A stretch of DNA of 64,000 nucleotides from NCBI GenBank assembly GCA_961205875.1, contig OY540809.1, forward strand, positions 16,690,267 through 16,754,266, written 5' to 3'. Positions within the stretch are counted from its first letter, which is position 1. Every line of letters begins with the position of its first letter. The position numbers and the translations under genes are program-made. The notes under the pieces are model-generated. The model was not told the DNA's origin, did not search any database, and saw nothing but the letters and a program-made list of their open reading frames with translations. Positions 1 to 11,250 of this stretch are shown here, one piece after another. This DNA is from Sialis fuliginosa (taxonomy: Eukaryota; Arthropoda; Insecta; Megaloptera; Sialidae).

Positions 1-124
1 TACGCCACTGAAGGAGTCTCAAAATAATAAATTATAAAATAATGTAATTTCGGTTTTTTTTATTGTAAAGCTACTTCATGGAATACATTTTTAATAATTA
101 ATATATGATAGTTGTACATTAGTT

Positions 125-562
125 AAATATTAGCTTTTGGTGTAAAAAAATATATATATAAAAGTAAAATAAAGAATCATCTATCTAATGTCCGGTATTA
201 TAAAGGAGTTCGCAAATTTGCAAGCTTGCAAGCACTTTCAAATGGGGCATCAAACTTATATGACAGTTCTATTGGAGTTTGTGACAGATAATTTAATCCA
301 TAGGAAGTAAAAACAAAGGTATGTAAAGTTGATATATTTAGTAAAGTGTATTTAATAATCTTGAGTAAAAACGGTAAAAATCAACTTACTACGTATGAAA
401 CTATCTGTAAAAAACTCAAAGAGAACTGTCATATAAGTTTGATATCTCGTTTGGAAGTGTTTGCAAGCTTGCAGTATTTTTAACAGAAAAAAATTAATTA
501 CAACTCAAGTATTAAAATATTTTTTATAAAATTCAAATAATTTCACCAAAAGCTAATTGTTT
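125..562. repeat. foldback (inverted-repeat) element
   Basis: Arms of about 85 bp at 219-305 and 388-475 are inverted copies of each other, sharing for example TGCAAGCTTGCAA and ATCAAACTTATATGACAGTT. A second outer inverted pair, ATTAGCTTTTGGTG at about 130 and its complement near 545, encloses them. The stretch tccggtattataaagg at 190 resembles the ends of the MITE at 24604-24922, so the two may be related. No protein is encoded. Confidence 0.7.
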
Positions 563-1409
563 ACTGCTTTATTCAGTTTTATAAAAAATAGTGACAAAAT
601 CAATAATTTTTATTCTGATAGCTGAAATGTATAACCATATATAATTTGAATCATAGTTTTTTATGGGTGACAAAATGTATGAAAAAAATAAATTTCAACA
701 AAATATATTAATTTGAAAATATATAAAAATAATGGTTGTACGTTAGAAGATGTATTAAAACAAAAATCTTTATTGTATAATATGAAACCATATATATTAA
801 TTTATATTAAATGTGTAATAAAAATAATTATTTTGAAAATGCATCATACATATTATGTAATAATTATTAATATATGTTGTACTAAATAACGTTTCCTTAT
901 AGGAAACACAGCATATTTTTAAGAAAATGGTAAAAATGTAATGCCAAAATAAACGACGTATGTATTTACTCATATTTAAAAGGTACATATAACAAATTAT
1001 CTAGTCATAGATAAAAATATAATATATGTAAGCCTAAAATCTAAAAATATATGTATAGCAAAAATAATACGGGTAAAATAAATGTAAATTTTATAAATAT
1101 AAGTCTTAAATAAAATGATGATGTAAGTAAATTTTTGTTTTATTCATTTTATAAATAAACAATATATAATTAATTAGCGCGATTTTATTTGAATCTTAAA
1201 TATTTATCTTCTTCTCTTAAATTATTTCATTTGAATTCTATTGGTCCATTTTCAAACGGTTTATCTCATTGGTGAATTGTATTTTGACAGTTGCTTTAGA
1301 AAAACTTTTAAGAAACTTGGTTATTATTTGTTTGTTTACTATGTAAGTAATTAATATATAGTATAAAAATATGTATGTATGTAGTGTTTAATTAATGAAA
1401 TAACGTAAA
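563..1409. other. AT-rich intergenic region upstream of HAUS3
   Basis: This is low-complexity AT-rich DNA without a convincing coding region. The last 200 bases before the HAUS3 start contain an inverted CCAAT-like box (attggtcc near 1239) and a pyrimidine-rich stretch near 1208. These are plausible promoter sequence, but no defined motif can be asserted. Confidence 0.4.
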
Positions 1410-3065
1410 ATGGACGGGAAAAATTTATTAGAGACTTTTAATCAACTTAATATAAATACCAAAGGAATTACCGCAGAATCACTAAATTATTTGTTCACTG
1501 AAAAATCTACAAGAGAATTATTAGAATTCTTCTGTGAATATGTAAATAGTGATAACATTTTATCTAATGAAGAGGTAGAAGATTATGAATATTTACATGA
1601 AAATGGCCTTGTTATGGACGATGAAGAATTAGAAAAGGTTACGTTGGAAATAGAAAAATCGCATCCTGGTATATTTTGCCTCGAAGAAAATGATATTGTG
1701 GTTTTGGAACAAACAGTACATGAACATTTAGAAATTCTTGATGGTGTAAATTATTTAATAAGTATAAATAAAATGGAGGAAACTAACCTTAATAAAGAGA
1801 TATTTAATTTAGACAAATCTTATTTAAACTATGTGCATGAATGTAATTCTTTATCTAGTAAATGTTTACAAATAAGTAAATATTTAAATAATATGCACAA
1901 TGATTTATATCAATTAATTGAGAAGATGATAAATTCAATAACATCATCAACAAACGTATGCGAAATGCCAGTACAGAGTTATTATAACGAATATGAAATA
2001 TTCAAAACAGAACTAAAAAAGTATTTGAGTAGAGGTTTTTCAACTGATACGTTTTCAGTTTCCACTGATACGTTTAAAGGAATGATTGAAAATTATAGAA
2101 AATTAATCACTGAAACAATTGTTGACAGTATTGTACAAAAGTTCAGTTGTAATTATCAAACATTAATGGTTCAGAATTATTATGAATTAAAAAAAATGAA
2201 TTTCAGTAAAATCTTATCAGAATCTGAATTTGAACGACAGAAAGAACATATTGAAATATTACAAAAAGAAATATCTGAAATTTTTGATAATGATCTTCCA
2301 TCTATTTCATCTGAATTTGCAAACAATGAAATCAAGAAAACACTTTCAATTTGTAGAAAAAATAATTTAGAAAGACACAAAAAACTATTGGAAAATCTAA
2401 AATTTATCAATAATGATATAGATTGGACAGAAAACCAATATAAATTAATCTGTATTTTAATGGATAGAGAAATAGAATATATGAATTTTCCTAAAAAACT
2501 AATTCGAGATTTCATAGAATGCTACTCGACGTTTAAAGAAAATGGAAACAAGAGAATAGAAATTATGCAAAGTAATTTAGGAAAATATGAATTGATTAAA
2601 AATAAATCAATTTTTGATAGATTTCCTGCCATCAAATCTATTACTTCTATTTTGATGTGTGATGAGTCACTTAATTCTTTATATACTCAAAAATTGCACG
2701 ATTCTATTAGAATATTAGAAAACAAACTATATTCTGAAAATGATATATTGTGGAAATCAACATTAAAACCAATGCAATGCAAATTTGATTTATTTAACAA
2801 ATTTTTGTTCAATGGGCCGACTAAACAACCTGTAATTGTAGAAATTTCTTTATCCAAGTGTCTATTTGAGACAGATAAAAATTTTGAAAATCTATCAATG
2901 GAATTTAAAAAATTAATTGAACAGTATACCGTTTATAAGAAAAAGTTAACGGATAATAAATGGTTGAATATTAAACAGAAATTATGGATTTTGTTTTTAA
3001 CTAATCCTGTAAAAATAGTAGAAGAAATAGAAAAACTACAGGCACATTTACTAACAAAACCATAA
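1410..3065 (+). CDS. HAUS3: HAUS augmin-like complex subunit 3
   Basis: Intronless 551-residue protein. The N-terminal 75 residues match the HAUS3 family signature: a short helix, LNYLFTEKSTRELLEFFCEY, then a conserved 'NILSNEEVEDYEYLHENG' block. The rest is long helical, coiled-coil-prone sequence rich in Lys, Glu and Asn. HAUS3 (Dgt3 in flies) pairs with HAUS5 in the eight-subunit augmin complex, which recruits gamma-tubulin to spindle microtubules for branching nucleation. The length is slightly below the 603 residues of the human protein. The first ATG is used and no upstream in-frame extension is needed. A transposon fragment begins only a few bases after the stop, so the natural 3' UTR may be disturbed. 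The family call rests mainly on the N-terminus. Confidence 0.88.
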   Translation: MDGKNLLETFNQLNINTKGITAESLNYLFTEKSTRELLEFFCEYVNSDNILSNEEVEDYEYLHENGLVMDDEELEKVTLEIEKSHPGIFCLEENDIVVLEQTVHEHLEILDGVNYLISINKMEETNLNKEIFNLDKSYLNYVHECNSLSSKCLQISKYLNNMHNDLYQLIEKMINSITSSTNVCEMPVQSYYNEYEIFKTELKKYLSRGFSTDTFSVSTDTFKGMIENYRKLITETIVDSIVQKFSCNYQTLMVQNYYELKKMNFSKILSESEFERQKEHIEILQKEISEIFDNDLPSISSEFANNEIKKTLSICRKNNLERHKKLLENLKFINNDIDWTENQYKLICILMDREIEYMNFPKKLIRDFIECYSTFKENGNKRIEIMQSNLGKYELIKNKSIFDRFPAIKSITSILMCDESLNSLYTQKLHDSIRILENKLYSENDILWKSTLKPMQCKFDLFNKFLFNGPTKQPVIVEISLSKCLFETDKNFENLSMEFKKLIEQYTVYKKKLTDNKWLNIKQKLWILFLTNPVKIVEEIEKLQAHLLTKP

Positions 3066-3600
3066 TGAAGTGGTGTCGCTAGGGGGGCAACACCCGGTGC
3101 GGAAATTAAGAGTATCGCAAGGTCAAGCAATTATTTCGGCAGATACATTTGATTTGGAGACTAACATAAAATTGGTGAAAAAGTATGTCGTGGAGAAGCC
3201 AGCAATCATTAACAATGGGAGTAGCCGAATGAATTATTAATAGAAAAGTAAAGATGAAACAGATAGTTTTTTTACCTACAATTTTTAACTTGACCATCTT
3301 TCTCTAATTCGCACTGTTTCAAAGTAATTCGAAAAATTCAAAAATCGACGTCAGTAAACATCCATATCCAGTTGAAAGATCATTTTCAAAAATAAGAGGC
3401 TTACTTCCCAGACAAAAATTAATCTTAAATATAAAATTTCACCCTTCTACGAATTGTTGTATTTGAGTTACAGCACTTACAGATAGACACACAGACATCA
3501 TGGGGAAAATAGTTAGAATGGATTCAGGGAAGGTCAAAATGGATAATTCCATCAAAATCCGGGGTTTTAAAAAAGTCAGCTTAACAATACTTACACTATA
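3066..3600. repeat. transposon debris behind HAUS3
   Basis: Immediately after the HAUS3 stop comes gtggtgtcgctagggggg, followed by aacacccggtgc, which resembles the end of a DNA transposon. From about 3265 to 3560 there is a reverse-orientation copy of a repeat also found at 52130-52785 and partly at 57260-57565. Shared parts include the block around cgcactgtttcaaagtaatt and the block ending in an attcagggaaggtcaaaat-like stretch. No intact coding region is seen. Confidence 0.6.
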
Positions 3601-4067
3601 TTATTATGTATATTTTATGTACATAGGTAAAGAAAATAAAAAATGTATGAGAATTCTTGCTTAAATTTATTTTTATACCATCTGCGATTATTTTAAAGAA
3701 TTTGTAGTTTTCGAGTAAAAAATTATTGAAAATCTAGAAATTTCTGTTCCGTTTGCATCAAATCATAAATAATGGTCATTTTCAGAAAAACTGTTCAGAC
3801 AAAAGTTTTTTTTTTTAAATTACAAATCTGCAACAAAAAATAGGTTTAGATTTGAAAAAGAAAAGTTGAATCTGAAAACCCATCAAAGGAACCTTTTTAA
3901 GGTCACTCCATAATGTCAATATTTAGTGCCCTCGAAACCATGAAACTTTTCTTTAAAACATTTTTTCTGAAAATTCGTTATTTTGGAAATAATCTGCTTG
4001 AGTCTTTAAAAAACACCCAGTATAAGTTTAAAATACCGTCTACCTACATTGTAAAAATAAATATTTC

Positions 4068-4157
4068 GTCCACGTTGTCGTATTATGTTGATGAGATGAG
4101 GAGACGTTTCAGAAGACTGAGTCGAAACATCAAGAAACATAATATGATAACGTGGAC
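4068..4157. repeat. imperfect palindrome, possible Penelope-type terminal remnant
   Basis: GTCCACGTTGTCGTATTATG at 4068 is mirrored by the near-complement ending at 4157. The loop contains gttgatgagatgagg, gacgtttc and gtcgaaacatc. Pieces like GAAACGUC and UGAUGA recall hammerhead cores in Penelope-like elements, but the strict CUGANGA core is absent. I therefore call it only a palindromic remnant. The rest of 3601-4433 shows nothing beyond AT-rich sequence and the ARPC1 3' UTR. Confidence 0.4.
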
Positions 4158-4433
4158 AACAGCCCGAAAAGTTAGCTCTTATGGACAACGGCCACAAAAG
4201 CCTACAGAAAAAAAAAGAATTATTAATAGGCACTAAAATTGTTTTATTTTAAAAATAATTCATTATAAAAGTACATAATATAAGCGTTTTATAAAATATA
4301 AAAATGTAAAGCCAAGAAATGATATTTTAAACATGCATTAAAATTACTAGAAATTATAATACATATTAATTAATATTATATTGTTCATTGAATTTAATAA
4401 AAAATAATTAAAACATTGTATTCTGTTTTAAGT

Positions 4434-5622
4434 TTACATTATTTTCATTCCTTGAATTGATTTTTCAAGAGAATACAAATCCCAAATAACAAGTTGGCCA
4501 TCTAAACCCGAAGTACTGATTCTTTTGGTTTGAGCTTTTGTTCCTGAATAAATACATGCGCAAGTGATGGCATTCTGATGAATTGATTCCAAATTAGTAT
4601 CGAATGTTTCTACTCTTGCTTGCCTATCAAGAGATTGAAATTTTTTCATAGCTGACAAACCTCCAGCCTCTTTCTTTTGAGAAGTATCAAGCTTAGCAAC
4701 AAAGTTCAGTTGTCCGTTAGTGCCTAGAGAATACAACAATGGAATACAACTGTGGCCGACAGCAACAATAGAACTGTTAGTGATCCAGATGCAGCTTAAG
4801 AAAGGTAAGTACTCAGTTCGAACTTTTGCCAGAGCAAAATTATTTGAAGCATCGATTACTGTAATTGATGAATCGTGACCAACCCAACAGATTTTATTAC
4901 CATCTGCAGAAAAACTGACACTGTGGACCCAACCACCACCGCAAGATGAATTAGGAAATTCGGCAAGCATATGTCCTAGTGACATTTTTGTTCCCCACAA
5001 GGTAGGAGATGGAGTTTCTTCGATGTCTTTAATGTAAGCTGAGAAAACACGTACTTTAAAATCTGCAGAACCAGCAACCAAAAGAACATTGTTTGGATGC
5101 CAGTCTAAAGAAGTTATTGTAGATCGTATAGGTTTTTTGATATGTTTGGAAACCCACCAATCATTTTCCGATTCAAAGTAACAAACAGATATAAGTCTGG
5201 CACCTGATCCAACAGCGAATTTATTTTCAAGAGGTGACCATTTAACGCAAGTTGCAGCACGATTTATTCTCAGTAAAACAAGCGTGGGTTTCCATTTTTT
5301 GTCTTCGCTTTGAGTCCAAACATAAGCGTTTCTATCAACTGCGCACGTTACAATTCGGTTTGTATTCGGTGCCCAGTCGATACCCATTACTCTTAAATCA
5401 TGTTGATTGAGAACATCTAGCAGTTTCCAGTCAGAATTACTACTACGTTCATAAATGTGAACTTCGTGGTTGTTGGGAGATAATGCAATTTCTAAAAATG
5501 TTACAAAAATAAAAACATGATAAATAATAAATATCTGAAAAATACATACGTGTACGATCCTTATTCCATGCATGACAAGTTATGGGGGATACAATATTAC
5601 CAAAACGATGAGTCTCAGTCAT
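4434..5622 (-). CDS. ARPC1: Actin-related protein 2/3 complex subunit 1 (ARPC1)
   Basis: Two exons on the minus strand, 5622-5550 (starting MTETHRFGNIVSPITCHAWN) and 5491-4434, joined in phase through a 58-base GT..AG intron. They give 376 residues, close to the usual 370-372. This is the seven-bladed WD40 subunit of the Arp2/3 complex, which nucleates branched actin filaments in the cytoplasm. Diagnostic stretches are CHAWNKDRT, NNHEVHIYE, GIDWAPNTNRIVTC, DRNAYVWTQ, RINRAATCVKWSPLENKFAV, KHIKKPIRSTI and the final DGQLVIWDLYSLE. The short first exon was found by eye; without it the frame would begin with unrelated intron sequence. Vertebrates have A and B paralogues; this looks like the single insect form. 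It diverges from the zinc-finger gene across 555 bases. Confidence 0.97.
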
Positions 5623-6177
5623 TATGAATTAACAAATATATCTAAAATTGAAAAATTGACACATGAGTGTTAAAATTATATCGGCACCGCCCTAAAATAA
5701 CTAATATCTAACCTTATATTAAGAAAGATTAGGAAGCAATTCGTGGACTCTGGTCAGTCAACACGAATTCTAGAATTAACTTATTTTGTTAAAAATCGTG
5801 TTCTACTTCTAAACTTAAATACTGTATTATGTATGTAATTTCAATATTAAATTTCGATAATTTCGTCTTCTATATCTGACAGAATACCGACAAGACAAGT
5901 CGAAAGTGTCGAATTATAACTACAATATTTGTACCAAAGAATAAAGATTTGTAAGTATGTATGTACTACATATATTATGTATATCTATGTTGTACTGCTG
6001 TTTTATTGTTCTGTGTACTGTTAAGTCTGTGGGTGTCACACAGAATTTCTACTTTTTTTTACTATGGTTTTTTATTTGTTATCGTAAATATTTCTTGTGT
6101 GATAAATTCACTTGGATAATTGTGTGTGAAATCCACAAATCCTTTAGAAAATTATACATATATAATATATACTAAAC
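5623..6177. promoter_or_regulatory. shared upstream region of ARPC1 and the zinc-finger gene
   Basis: 555 bases separate the two divergent start codons, so both promoters and 5' UTRs must lie here or nearby. The sequence is AT-rich. No TATA or initiator element could be assigned with confidence. Confidence 0.4.
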
Positions 6178-7866
6178 ATGTCGATCATAAATATTAAAGA
6201 AGAGCCAAGTGATTATTTTGGAGATAAGGATGTGTGGGCTAAGGAACAAGTATTAAACTTTTGCAAAAGTGAATTATCAGAATATGAAGTACATTGTGAA
6301 ACTGAAAATCAGTATACATCCAAAGAGGAAGAATTAATAAAAAATATTAAGAAAGAAAGTGATTTATTAAGCAATGATTTATATAATACAACTGAAAATT
6401 CGCAAATGCTTTTAGAACAAGAAGCTCAGTTAATATGTAAAGAATGTCACAAAGTATTTCTTCAAAAAGAATATTTACAAGAACACTTATTAACACATTT
6501 AAAAGACAACAATAGAAATAATGATGAATTAAAGTACTCTGAAGAACTTGATACATTTAGTAAATTATTTCCACTTCAAAGTGAACTACAACCGTACATG
6601 CAATTAGTTTCAAAAATTAAAGAAGAAAATAAAAACATTCCATATAAAAACTACGAATATAATTATGGACTTACAAATTATAAACATATCGATACAAAAC
6701 CTTACGAATGTGATGAATGCGCTTACAGTACAATGAGGTTAGAAAATTTGACGAGACACAAACGTAAACATGCAGGTAAACGTCCTTACGCCTGCGACGA
6801 GTGTGACTTTAGCTCTATTCAATCAAGGAGTCTCGTGATACATAAGCGCAAACACACTGGAGAGCGGCCATTTAAATGCGACCAGTGTGAACACAGCAGC
6901 ACGCGTTTGGAGCATCTGATTGCGCATAAACGCAAACACACAGGTGAACGACCCTATAAGTGCGATCAGTGCAGTTTTAGCACGGCTGTATCTAGCGGCC
7001 TCTCAAGACACAAGAAGACACATACAGGAGAACAGCCATACACTTGTGATCAGTGTGAGTATAGCACCGCTTATTCGAATAGTCTTGTGGTGCACAAGAG
7101 AGTGCATACTGGCGAACGCCCTTACAAGTGTGAGCAGTGTGAATACAGCGCCATTCGGCCAGAACATTTGATGGCTCATATGCATAAACATACAGATGAG
7201 AAACCTTTCAAATGCGATAAATGTAATTACACCGCCTCCCAATCTAAACACCTGGTGAGTCACAAAAGGAGACATACCGGAGAACACCCTTACAAATGTG
7301 ACCAATGTGAGTACACCGCTGCGCATTCGCATAGTCTCGTTAGGCATAAACGGAAACACAAGGCTGAACAACCGTTTGCCTGTCAACAGTGTGATTTTAG
7401 TACATCTGACGCATTCAATTTTCAAAAACATAAATTGCAGCACGAAAAGAAACGGCCGTATGTCTGTGATCAATGCGACTATAGTGCATTCCAGTCCGAA
7501 CATATTGCTGCACATAAACGGAAGCATACGGAAGAGTGTTATAAGTGCGACCAGTGCGATTATAAGACAGCTCATATTGAATATTTTAGAAAACACGTAC
7601 GTAGGCATACCGGCGAGCGACCTTTCGTTTGCGACCAGTGTGAATACACTGCCACTAGATCGGAACATTTGAAAGCACATAAAAGGAAACATACCGGCGA
7701 GCGACCATTTAAATGCGATAAGTGTGAATATAGTGCCACACAATCAAAACTCCTTAAAAGTCATCAAAAAGTACATACCGGTATCCGACCTTACAAGTGC
7801 AATCAATGTGAATATAGCAGTGCTCATTCACATTTACTTGTATTACATAAACGAAAAAAACATTGA
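6178..7866 (+). CDS. C2H2 zinc-finger protein with 15 fingers
   Basis: Single-exon 562-residue protein. The N-terminus is acidic (MSIINIKEEPSDYF), followed by one isolated finger (Cys87, Cys90, His103, His107). An uninterrupted array of 14 C2H2 fingers runs from about residue 176 to the end. Most fingers have the CDQCEYS/CDQCDYS form and TGERP-type linkers, as expected of sequence-specific DNA-binding nuclear factors. Two oddities: the linker before the twelfth finger (TEECYKC) is one residue short, and the last finger has four rather than three residues between its histidines. The array is noticeably more GC-rich than the N-terminal part. No KRAB, ZAD or BTB domain is visible. The orthologue cannot be named; such arrays expand by lineage. 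Confidence 0.92.
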   Translation: MSIINIKEEPSDYFGDKDVWAKEQVLNFCKSELSEYEVHCETENQYTSKEEELIKNIKKESDLLSNDLYNTTENSQMLLEQEAQLICKECHKVFLQKEYLQEHLLTHLKDNNRNNDELKYSEELDTFSKLFPLQSELQPYMQLVSKIKEENKNIPYKNYEYNYGLTNYKHIDTKPYECDECAYSTMRLENLTRHKRKHAGKRPYACDECDFSSIQSRSLVIHKRKHTGERPFKCDQCEHSSTRLEHLIAHKRKHTGERPYKCDQCSFSTAVSSGLSRHKKTHTGEQPYTCDQCEYSTAYSNSLVVHKRVHTGERPYKCEQCEYSAIRPEHLMAHMHKHTDEKPFKCDKCNYTASQSKHLVSHKRRHTGEHPYKCDQCEYTAAHSHSLVRHKRKHKAEQPFACQQCDFSTSDAFNFQKHKLQHEKKRPYVCDQCDYSAFQSEHIAAHKRKHTEECYKCDQCDYKTAHIEYFRKHVRRHTGERPFVCDQCEYTATRSEHLKAHKRKHTGERPFKCDKCEYSATQSKLLKSHQKVHTGIRPYKCNQCEYSSAHSHLLVLHKRKKH

Positions 7867-8833
7867 AAATATCAAGAAATTAACTGTTGTAGCCACCATA
7901 AGACTTTCATACATCTTTATTACACAAAAACAAATATGTTGAAAACCGTTAGGGCATAACATTCTCTCAAAAAGCCATTCCAAAAAAAATTTATAGAAAA
8001 ATAAACAAAAATTAAAAATAATATTCTCTACCAGATTTTATTCAAGATATTGCTTCCTTACAATATCAAAGATATGATTTTAGAATGAGACAAAAAAATT
8101 GTTCTCCGATTTCAAAATTTTAAATTGATCTTTCCGTTTCAGGTTAATACAATCACTTTTCGTTCCGTGTCTGTTTGTCTGTGTGTGTGTGTTTATCCCC
8201 TGAATCCTTGTCACACGCTTAACTCATGAACCACTAAACCGATATTAATTAAACTTGGTTGGATGGTTGGGTCTGGCTTGACGACGTTCCTTTACAAAGA
8301 GAACTAACATTTTTTAGTAAAATTGTATAAAAATTAAATGGTTAACCAATGCCAAGCAATTTATTTGAACACTATCGGTTTTTATTTATATTATTTTACT
8401 ACCTTTGGTGAATTTAGCACTAGGAAGCACTGTGCATTTACTTGGCAGATGTTTTTTTTTTAAACATATTTATGCACAAATTGAACATAATGTTTTCTAC
8501 AACCTAATAATTATAATGTTACAATATATAAATTACTAATTTTAATACACTGTTATATTAATAGTGAAATTAAACTCTTTAATGTTTTATATAGTTCTAT
8601 TTTCATATTAAATTATGTTGTTTATTTTGTGTAAATAAGAGGATTTTTTAGTGGGGTATTTTTTTATAGGGGCCATTGGCATATATTATATTTTACAAAT
8701 ATATTATATGGTATAACCATCTGACCCCTCGCAGGTTACTGATGTGGGGAGGGGTGGGGGTGGGGGGAGCTATGCTACTGATAAAAGATGGAAAAAAATA
8801 GTGAAAATTAACATAATTATTCATAACCACTGA
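7867..8833. other. intergenic region with retroposon-like fragment
   Basis: No gene is seen. Bases 8130-8330 contain a dispersed-repeat type sequence (tctgtttgtctgtgtgtgtg, then cacgcttaactcatgaaccactaaaccgat) resembling the tails of insect retroposons. A G-rich run lies near 8742-8767. The remainder is AT-rich. Confidence 0.5.
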
Positions 8834-8841
8834 CTATCAGA

Positions 8842-10048
8842 CATAGGTGGGCACAGTTAATCGAAAAGTTAACTTCGTTAATCGTTAATTCGTTAATAAA
8901 AAAGTTAACTTGGTTAATCGTTAATTCGTTAATAAAAAAGTTAACTTGGTTAATCGTTAATTCGTTAATAAAAAAGTTAACTTCGTTAATCGTTAAAGCG
9001 TTAAAATTCCGAAAATTTAACGGAAGTTAAAGTTAACTGAAAAACTGAAAATTTAACGAAAGTTAAAGTTAACCGTTAAAAGTTAACCATCGAAAATGTT
9101 TGAAGACCTTTTTTGCTATTTCGAAAACTTTCTTATGTACTTGTCATCAAACAACCAATGTAAGTTTAACGGAAGTAAAAGGACCCCGCAGTTTTTGATA
9201 GGAAAATGGCTTTCAGTCAATCTCTTTGAAACCAACTGGAAAATATTCTCTACTAAATCATCCCGATTAAAAGTCTCAATGGTCGCAACTGCCTAAGTTC
9301 CCGAGGTCTCGCGCAAAGAGCTGTTTTGTACCTAATAATGCAATAAAAAAATCGATATAGCACAGGACATTTTGAACAAATAAATTATTTTTTATGTATC
9401 GTTTTGTTTATTTAATTTCTAGATTTTTATGTTGTTAAAGTTTGCAAGTTCTAGCAAATTGTTTTATGGATTATAATAAAGATTTTATAAAACATGTTAA
9501 GGTATGTGTAGTACCGTCAGCGCCAGCTACTAGCGATATTATTAAAAATATTAAATTGTAAAATAAAAACAATAGAAAATTAGTTGTCATAAAAATATAA
9601 CTTGGATTTGTAACACACTTATGGGACACCTTATATAAATGTAACTATTTTTAAAATATGCTGCTTGTCTAGCCTGACAACTTTTGTATTTAAAGTTTTC
9701 TTCCATTTTCTTATAATAAATTAAATATTGAACTTGGGACATCCGGTACTCTATCGATTTTTTTATTGCAGTATTAGGTACAAAACAGCTTTTTGCGCGT
9801 GACCTCGGGAACTTAGGCGGTTGCGACCATTGAGACTTTTAATCGGGATGATTTAGAGAATATTTTCCAGTTGGTTTCAAAGAGATTGACTGAAAGCCAT
9901 TTCCCTATCAAAAACTGCGGGGTCCTTTAACGGAAGTTAACAAAGGCGTTAACATTTTTTTGAGTTAACTTAATAGTTAATCCGTTAAGCATTTTGTTAA
10001 CTTCGTTAATTAACGATTAACGGATTAACGAGTTAATGCCCACCTATG
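8842..10048. mobile_element. non-autonomous hAT transposon, 1.2 kb
   Basis: The ends CATAGGTGGGCA and TGCCCACCTATG are perfect inverted repeats, flanked by a perfect 8-bp target duplication CTATCAGA at 8834-8841 and 10049-10056. Both features are diagnostic of the hAT superfamily. Just inside the left end are four 36-bp tandem units (8868 to about 9000) built from gttaacttcgttaatcg. The right end has matching subterminal gttaac/cgttaat motifs. The interior contains a second inverted repeat of about 190 bp (about 9166-9362 and 9749-9944). No transposase is present, so it would need one supplied in trans. Confidence 0.93.
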
Positions 10049-10362
10049 CTATCAGATATATCAGAAGAAGCAAAGCTGCAAATTCTGTAATTTTAAATTT
10101 ACTACCTGAAAAATATCTAAATTGGTATATGAAAATGCATAAGTACAATAAATTCTATGAATGGTGCCAGAAGAAAAAAGTTTTAAGTATTGTTAATAAT
10201 TGTTTTAATTAATTAATATTTTTAATAAATTTTTCATTAAAATTAATATAGTAGTTTCGTTTATGTATCTTTGAAAAAAAAAATACATTTTTTGAACCAT
10301 TTTATCCAATTTGCTCCCCTATTATCAGTGTAATTTTTTTTATGTATATAATATATATGTTG
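10049..10362. other. AT-rich spacer between two transposons
   Basis: Simple AT-rich sequence lies between the hAT target duplication and the next element. Nothing coding or structured was seen. Confidence 0.4.
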
Positions 10363-10939
10363 CGGCTAAAACCCGAAGTGCGGCTAGAACTAGGTATAGC
10401 CGGCTACACCTAGTTCTAACTGATACCGTAAACCGGGGTTACTTTGCGCCAGTGGGGGTTACTTTGCTCCATTAGTAAAAAAGTTTCAATGTAGCTTTAC
10501 GGTTATATATGATGCATATATTACCAAACAAAATGTAGCAGTTATTGAAGGTTGCTTTGTAATATGATTGTAGCCTAAAATATCGATATACGTTCATTAT
10601 TAAAGAAACAGCTAGTCAGTGAAGTGGTGGTCGATAAAACTGTATTTTTTTAATGTGCAAAATTTGGTGTGTGTGGCGGTTCCTCTTCATAACTATCAAG
10701 TAAGTGTTTATAAATTAGTTTATATATTCTTTTATTATAATGTTGTAGATGAAGTTACCATTCCTTGATGATACTAAATAATTTAAAATTATTTTCTCTC
10801 CGAACTGGCAGATTTTAATGAAAGACATTAAAATTCAGAGAGTAAACAATTTTAAGTTACATTTTGAATAATAATACCTAATTTAAATGTATTATTGGTT
10901 CTTATATTTTTTATATTTATTTACGTTTTTTGGTTACAG

Positions 10940-11237
10940 AAATGACATAAACTATAAAAGACAGCTGGTGTCAAAGTCAAGGCGGTATTCTGATTATACA
11001 CCTGAAGCCTTGCAACAATGCTTAAACAAAATAAAAAGAGGTGATATTTCACATAGAAGAGCAGAACAAATCTATAAAATACCAAAAAGAACAATTTGGA
11101 AATGGCCCTTGAAACAGGATGAATTGACTTACCCATGGTCTGATATCATAGACTCCATTAAGCCTTCCAAGCAAATCTCTAAGAGGGTTTTTTTCCGTTC
11201 TAGATCTAATAGTCCAGTGCAAATACGATTTTTTTGA
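10940..11237 (+). pseudogene. pipsqueak-type HTH exon of a pogo-like transposase (truncated)
   Basis: The reading frame downstream of a likely splice acceptor (tttggttacag) contains YTPEALQQCLNKIKRGDISH followed by RRAEQIYKIPKRTIW. This is a pipsqueak-family helix-turn-helix of the kind that begins pogo/Tigger transposases. Upstream, around 10701, atcaagtaagtg looks like a donor of a 5' exon. After the HTH the frame runs only to 11237 and is cut off by the inverted-repeat element starting at 11251; no DDE domain follows on the far side. It could also be a domesticated or captured host exon, but its position within transposon ends favours transposase debris. Confidence 0.6.
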
Positions 11238-11250
11238 GTGAAATAATCGA

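Noticed and set aside
4080..4160. Possible third hammerhead ribozyme
   Set aside because: Only fragments of the core are present (TTGATGA instead of CTGANGA) and stem II does not form, so it is listed only as a palindrome.
3913..4236. Open frame of 107 codons behind HAUS3
   Set aside because: It overlaps an imperfect palindrome, has no promoter or family features, and its C-terminal half is explained by the repeat.
7003..7743. Long open frame on the minus strand opposite the zinc-finger array
   Set aside because: It is the antisense shadow of the repetitive finger codons; its protein has no recognisable features and the plus-strand frame is unambiguous.
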